Of a stretch of 17,385 nucleotides of DNA, positions 14,441 through 17,385 are shown piece after piece. Every line of letters begins with the position of its first letter. Within the stretch, counting starts at the first letter, position 1. Below the pieces are notes generated by a model. That model worked only from the letters and a program-made list of their open reading frames with translations. It ran no database searches and was not told where the DNA came from. Source of the DNA: an uncultured Planctomycetales bacterium. Lineage in GTDB: Bacteria; Planctomycetota; Planctomycetia; Isosphaerales; Isosphaeraceae. The stretch lies in the NCBI GenBank assembly GCA_937907525.1, contig CALCIB010000231.1, forward strand, positions 1-17,385, given 5' to 3'. The position numbers and the translations under genes were made by a program.

Positions 14441-16120
14441 ATGGGCAAGGCGTACAGCCACCCGGCGATGAAGCAGCTCAGGGACCAACAGGTCCGCTAC
14501 GCCCCCCGCGAGCGCCGGCTGGAACAACTGGAGCGGGCCGAACGCCTCCTGGGCGAGATCGACCGGTCCAAGAGCTATCCTTACGAGTACCTCTGCTATC
14601 GAATCACCGGGTTCCGCCCCGAGAACCTCTCGGCCCTGATGATCGAGGGGGAAGCGGCGTGGCGGGACCTGCGGCGGTTCGTGGAGGACCTGTCGGCCAC
14701 CACGCGGCTCCCGGTGGAGCAGGCGACGGAGCCGGTGCTGACCGTCGCCGAGGTCGGCGGGAAATACAACGTCTCCACCCGGACCGTGAGCCGGTGGCGA
14801 CGCCAGGGACTGGTGGCGCGTCGGTTCGTCATCGACGGCCGAGCCAAGGTCGGCTTCCTGGAAAGCAGCCTGCAACGGTTCGTGGCCGAGCACCGCGGCC
14901 AGGTGGAACGGGGATCGAAGTTTCGCCAATTGACCGACGCGGAACGGGACGAGATCGTCCGCCGCGCCCGTCGCATGTCGCGATTCCGCCCGGGCGCGGT
15001 GGGCCTGATCGAAGTCGCGCGGAGGATCGGTAGGAAAATGGCACGCTCGACCGAGACCGTCAGATTGACCCTCAAGGCGTACGACCGCGAACACCCCGAC
15101 CGGGCGATCTTCGGACCCTCGACGGCCCCGCTGGACGACGACGCCAAGGCCCAGATCTATCTGCGGCACCGCATGGGGGTCTCGGCCGACAACCTGGCCG
15201 CGGAATTCGGCCGCACCCGCTCCAGCGTCTACCGCGTGATCACCGAGGTCCGCGCCAAGCGGATCCTGGAGACCAAGCTGGAGTTCATCGCCAACGAGAC
15301 CTTCGACGACCCCAAGGCCAAAACCGCCATCATGGCGCCGTTCCCGGAGCCGGCCGACGGCAAACCCCCCAGGCGACCCAAGGCGCCCAAGGGGCTCCCC
15401 CCCTACCTGGCCAGCCTCTACGAGGTCCCGCTCCTGGACCGGGAACAGGAGGCGCACCTGTTCCGGCGGATGAACTACCTCAAGTCGCGAGCCGTCAAGC
15501 TCCGCGAGAAGCTCGATCCGGCCAAGGCCAAGACCACCGAGCTGGACAAGATCGAGGCCCTCCAGGAACAGGCCCTGGCGGTCAAGAACCAGATCATCCG
15601 CGCCAACCTGCGGCTGGTCGTCTCGATCGCCAAGCGGCACGTCGGCCCCACGAACAACTTCTTCGAGCTGGTCTCCGACGGCAACATGAGCCTGATCCGC
15701 GCGGTGGAGAAGTTCGATTACGCCCGGGGGAACAAGTTCAGCACCTACGCCTCGTGGGCGATCATGAAGAACTTCGCCCGCACCATCCCCGAGGAGAACT
15801 ACCGCCGCGACCGCTTCGTCACCGGCCACGAGGAGATGTTCGAGGCCGCCGCCGACAACCGGATCGACGAGCACGAGTACGAAAGCGCCCTCAAGCGGAT
15901 GCGCGAGGCGATCGGGACCATGCTCGACCGCCTGGACGACCGCGAGAAGCTGATCATCACCAGCCGGTTCGGCCTGGGCGGGGCCGCGGAACGGACGTTG
16001 GAGCAACTCGGCCGCGAACTGGGGATCACCAAGGAGCGCGTCCGCCAGATCGAATCCCGGGGCGTCGACAAGCTCCGGCGCATCGCCGGCGAGCAGGAAC
16101 TCGACCTGCCGATGCTCTGA
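14441..16120 (+). CDS. Sigma-70 family RNA polymerase sigma factor with large N-terminal HTH-containing extension
   Basis: 559 residues, ATG 14441 with GGAGG five bases upstream. The C-terminal half is a sigma factor: region 1.2-like LPPYLASLYEVPLLDREQE (about 320), region 2 (about 383-465) with LVVSIAKRHVG, LVSDGNMSLIRAVEKFDYAR and KFSTYASWAIMKNFAR, and region 4 (about 487-555) with RFGLGG, TLEQLGRELGITKERVRQIE. Region 3 is essentially missing: only about 20 acidic residues separate regions 2 and 4. The first about 300 residues are not sigma-like. They carry at least one clear helix-turn-helix (LTVAEVGGKYNVSTRTVSRW, about 99-118), a weaker one near 190-215 and another near 237-276 (NLAAEFGRTRSSVYRVI). 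I infer an alternative or lineage-specific sigma factor with added DNA or partner contacts. It is not a standard RpoD. Confidence 0.9.
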   Translation: MGKAYSHPAMKQLRDQQVRYAPRERRLEQLERAERLLGEIDRSKSYPYEYLCYRITGFRPENLSALMIEGEAAWRDLRRFVEDLSATTRLPVEQATEPVLTVAEVGGKYNVSTRTVSRWRRQGLVARRFVIDGRAKVGFLESSLQRFVAEHRGQVERGSKFRQLTDAERDEIVRRARRMSRFRPGAVGLIEVARRIGRKMARSTETVRLTLKAYDREHPDRAIFGPSTAPLDDDAKAQIYLRHRMGVSADNLAAEFGRTRSSVYRVITEVRAKRILETKLEFIANETFDDPKAKTAIMAPFPEPADGKPPRRPKAPKGLPPYLASLYEVPLLDREQEAHLFRRMNYLKSRAVKLREKLDPAKAKTTELDKIEALQEQALAVKNQIIRANLRLVVSIAKRHVGPTNNFFELVSDGNMSLIRAVEKFDYARGNKFSTYASWAIMKNFARTIPEENYRRDRFVTGHEEMFEAAADNRIDEHEYESALKRMREAIGTMLDRLDDREKLIITSRFGLGGAAERTLEQLGRELGITKERVRQIESRGVDKLRRIAGEQELDLPML

Positions 16121-16152
16121 CGCCCGCCGCGACGCCGGGACGGGCCGGGGAC

Positions 16153-16177
16153 GGGACCGGGAAAAATCGCCGGTCCC
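16153..16177 (+). terminator. Hairpin after the sigma factor gene, weak terminator candidate
   Basis: An 8-bp perfect stem (GGGACCGG 16153-16160 with CCGGTCCC 16170-16177) with a 9-base A-rich loop lies 33 bp after the stop codon. It is followed by C-rich sequence, not a T-tract. Confidence 0.38.
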
Positions 16178-16262
16178 CCCTTGCGAAAGCCCCCCCGACG
16201 TCGCTAAAGTGATTCGACCCGCCGATCGTGGTTCGTCCCGAGGCCGGTGGACGAGATTCGGC

Positions 16263-16291
16263 TTGCATCCGATCGGCCGGCCCGATACAGT
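16263..16291 (+). promoter_or_regulatory. Candidate promoter of the tRNA-tuf cluster
   Basis: TTGCAT (16263-16268) and TACAGT (16286-16291) are 17 bases apart and end 24 bases before the first tRNA, as expected for a tRNA promoter. A second candidate, TTGCGA-N18-TAAAGT (16181-16210), lies upstream and could add a tandem start. Confidence 0.45.
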
Positions 16292-16315
16292 TGGGATTTC
16301 CACGGCCCGAACGAC

Positions 16316-16388
16316 GCTGGCGTAGCTCAATCGGCAGAGCCACGGTTTTGTAAACCGTAGGTTGCGAGTTCGACTCTCGCCGCCAGCT
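16316..16388 (+). tRNA. tRNA-Thr (anticodon TGT)
   Basis: The acceptor stem GCTGGCG/CGCCAGC pairs fully, with discriminator T at 16388. The anticodon stem ACGGT/ACCGT holds loop TTTGTAA with TGT. The T arm is GCGAG-TTCGACT-CTCGC. CCA is not encoded. First of four tRNAs in the cluster leading to tuf. Confidence 0.97.
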
Positions 16389-16478
16389 CTGGCCGATCGA
16401 GGGGCCGACGACGCGGACGCGCCGGATCGGCCCGTCTCCAGGCCGAGGGACGAGGGAAGCGACGTCGACGCGGGCGAC

Positions 16479-16560
16479 GGGTGGATACCCAAGCGGTCAA
16501 CGGGGCCAGACTGTAAATCTGGTGGCTCTGCCTTCGCAGGTTCGAATCCTGCTCCACCCA
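16479..16560 (+). tRNA. tRNA-Tyr (anticodon GTA)
   Basis: The acceptor stem GGGTGGA/TCCACCC pairs fully, with discriminator A. The anticodon stem CCAGA/TCTGG holds loop CTGTAAA with GTA. A long class II variable arm follows, as expected for bacterial tRNA-Tyr. The T arm is GCAGG-TTCGAAT-CCTGC. CCA is not encoded. Confidence 0.97.
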
Positions 16561-16649
16561 TGGTGTCGAGGACGAAGGGGAACGGGATCCGGGAGGGATC
16601 GAGAGGGGACGGAGGCGGGCGAGGCGCCGAGGCGAGGGACGCGACACGC

Positions 16650-16720
16650 GCGGGTGTAGCTCAATGGTAGAGTCCCTGCCTTCCAAGCAGGTCGTGTGGG
16701 TTCGATTCCCATCACCCGCT
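16650..16720 (+). tRNA. tRNA-Gly (anticodon TCC)
   Basis: The acceptor stem GCGGGTG/CACCCGC pairs fully, with discriminator T. The anticodon stem CCTGC/GCAGG holds loop CTTCCAA with TCC. The D and T arms are normal. CCA is not encoded. Confidence 0.97.
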
Positions 16721-16760
16721 TCCGGCTCGGCGTCGCTCCGGGAGGGATGCAAGCGAATAC

Positions 16761-16833
<73 letters not shown>

Positions 16834-16844
16834 TTCGGGTCGGT

Positions 16845-16860
16845 CGCCCGTGTTCGGGCG
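16845..16860 (+). other. Small hairpin in the tRNA-tuf spacer
   Basis: CGCCCG (16845-16850) pairs with CGGGCG (16855-16860) across a TGTT loop, 12 bases after the last tRNA. It could be a processing signal or an attenuator between the tRNAs and tuf. The 162-bp spacer otherwise holds no gene and only a weak AGAGG ribosome binding site before the tuf ATG. Confidence 0.35.
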
Positions 16861-16995
16861 TAATTGGGAGTTCGCCCCGCGGCCAGCCCCGGCAGGCGGG
16901 GAGGCCGTCCGAATCGGACCAGGCCGGCGGGTGGGGCTGGCGACGGATCCCGCCGCGAGACTTGACTTCGAGGTTGCCGAAGAGGCGTTGAGCAC

Positions 16996-17385
16996 ATGGC
17001 CAAGGAAACCTTCACCAGAACCAAGCCGCACGTCAACGTGGGCACGATCGGGCACATCGACCACGGCAAGACCACGCTGACGGCCGCCCTCTTGGCGGTG
17101 CTGGCGGCCCGCGGCCAGGCGAAGAGCAAGTCGTATTCCGACATCGCCAAGGGCGGCACGGTGCGCGACGCCACCAAGACCGTCACGATCGCCGTCTCGC
17201 ACGTCGAGTACGAGAGCGAGAACCGGCACTACGCCCACATCGACTGCCCGGGGCACGCCGACTACATCAAGAACATGATCACCGGCGCCGCCCAGATGGA
17301 CGGGGCGATCCTGGTGGTCTCCGCCGCCGACGGCCCCATGCCCCAGACCCGTGAGCACATCCTGCTGGCCCGCCAGGTCGGCGTG
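16996..17385 (+). CDS. tuf: Translation elongation factor Tu (partial, 3' end outside window)
   Basis: The first 130 residues of EF-Tu, the GTPase that carries aminoacyl-tRNA to the ribosome. It starts MAKETFTRTKPHVNVGTIGH. The P-loop GHIDHGKT is at 19-26, DCPGH (G3, 83-87) is present, and NMITGAAQMDGAILVVSAAD with QTREHILLARQVGV matches other bacteria nearly perfectly. Odd: switch I reads GGTVRDATKTVTIAVSHVEY, so the usual RGITI is KTVTI (61-65). The Mg-coordinating threonine is kept (T64), but the Arg-Gly before it is not. The four upstream tRNA genes are the same set and order as before E. coli tufB, so co-transcription with them is likely. The frame is open to the window edge. Confidence 0.97.
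   Translation, partial: MAKETFTRTKPHVNVGTIGHIDHGKTTLTAALLAVLAARGQAKSKSYSDIAKGGTVRDATKTVTIAVSHVEYESENRHYAHIDCPGHADYIKNMITGAAQMDGAILVVSAADGPMPQTREHILLARQVGV

Noticed and set aside
14363..16561. A long minus-strand open frame opposite the sigma factor and two tRNAs.
   Set aside because: It runs through tRNA genes and mirrors the sigma factor codons; no recognisable domain.

Overview
This is a high-GC bacterial window, most likely from a planctomycete of the Isosphaeraceae type (Singulisphaera, Paludisphaera, Isosphaera relatives). The grounds are the overall composition, several large secreted proteins of no recognised family, an EF-Tu with an altered switch I motif, and a phosphatidylcholine synthase gene. 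Phosphatidylcholine is, as I recall, a major polar lipid of that family. No transposase, phage gene or CRISPR array is visible, so this looks like ordinary chromosome.

Layout. A terminator-like hairpin and a small CsbD stress protein (minus) are followed by a secreted protein of unknown function (plus, 513-2288). This converges on an unknown exported protein (minus, 2415-3401). That gene has a well-formed promoter in which three GAATCAA boxes lie exactly 28 bp apart. From 7994 down to 3700 there is a minus-strand run: an alpha/beta hydrolase, a phosphoethanolamine N-methyltransferase-like protein, an APC permease of the choline/GABA type, and phosphatidylcholine synthase. The last three read together as a lipid-headgroup module: make or import choline, then attach it to CDP-diacylglycerol. 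Divergent from the hydrolase is an AraC regulator (8074-9090), which leads after two bases into a DUF417 (RclC-like) membrane protein. The riboflavin kinase/FAD synthetase gene ribF follows, with its own strong promoter.

ribF converges on an HtrA/Deg protease, and the space between them holds an inverted pair of two-hairpin repeats resembling a BIME. Upstream of htrA is another secreted protein gene with a good promoter. A 595-bp non-coding stretch then precedes a plus-strand gene for an unusual sigma-70 family factor. It has about 300 N-terminal residues carrying helix-turn-helix-like segments, and region 2 runs almost directly into region 4. The window ends with the classical translation cluster tRNA-Thr(TGT), tRNA-Tyr(GTA), tRNA-Gly(TCC), tRNA-Thr(GGT), tuf, in the same order as E. 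coli thrU-tyrU-glyT-thrT-tufB. tuf is cut by the window edge.

The most interesting items are the methyltransferase-permease-Pcs module, the hybrid sigma factor, the hydrolase that seems to have lost its oxyanion-hole segment, the 28-bp-spaced boxes over a promoter, and the inverted repeat pair. Family assignments rest on motifs recalled from memory; no database search was run.
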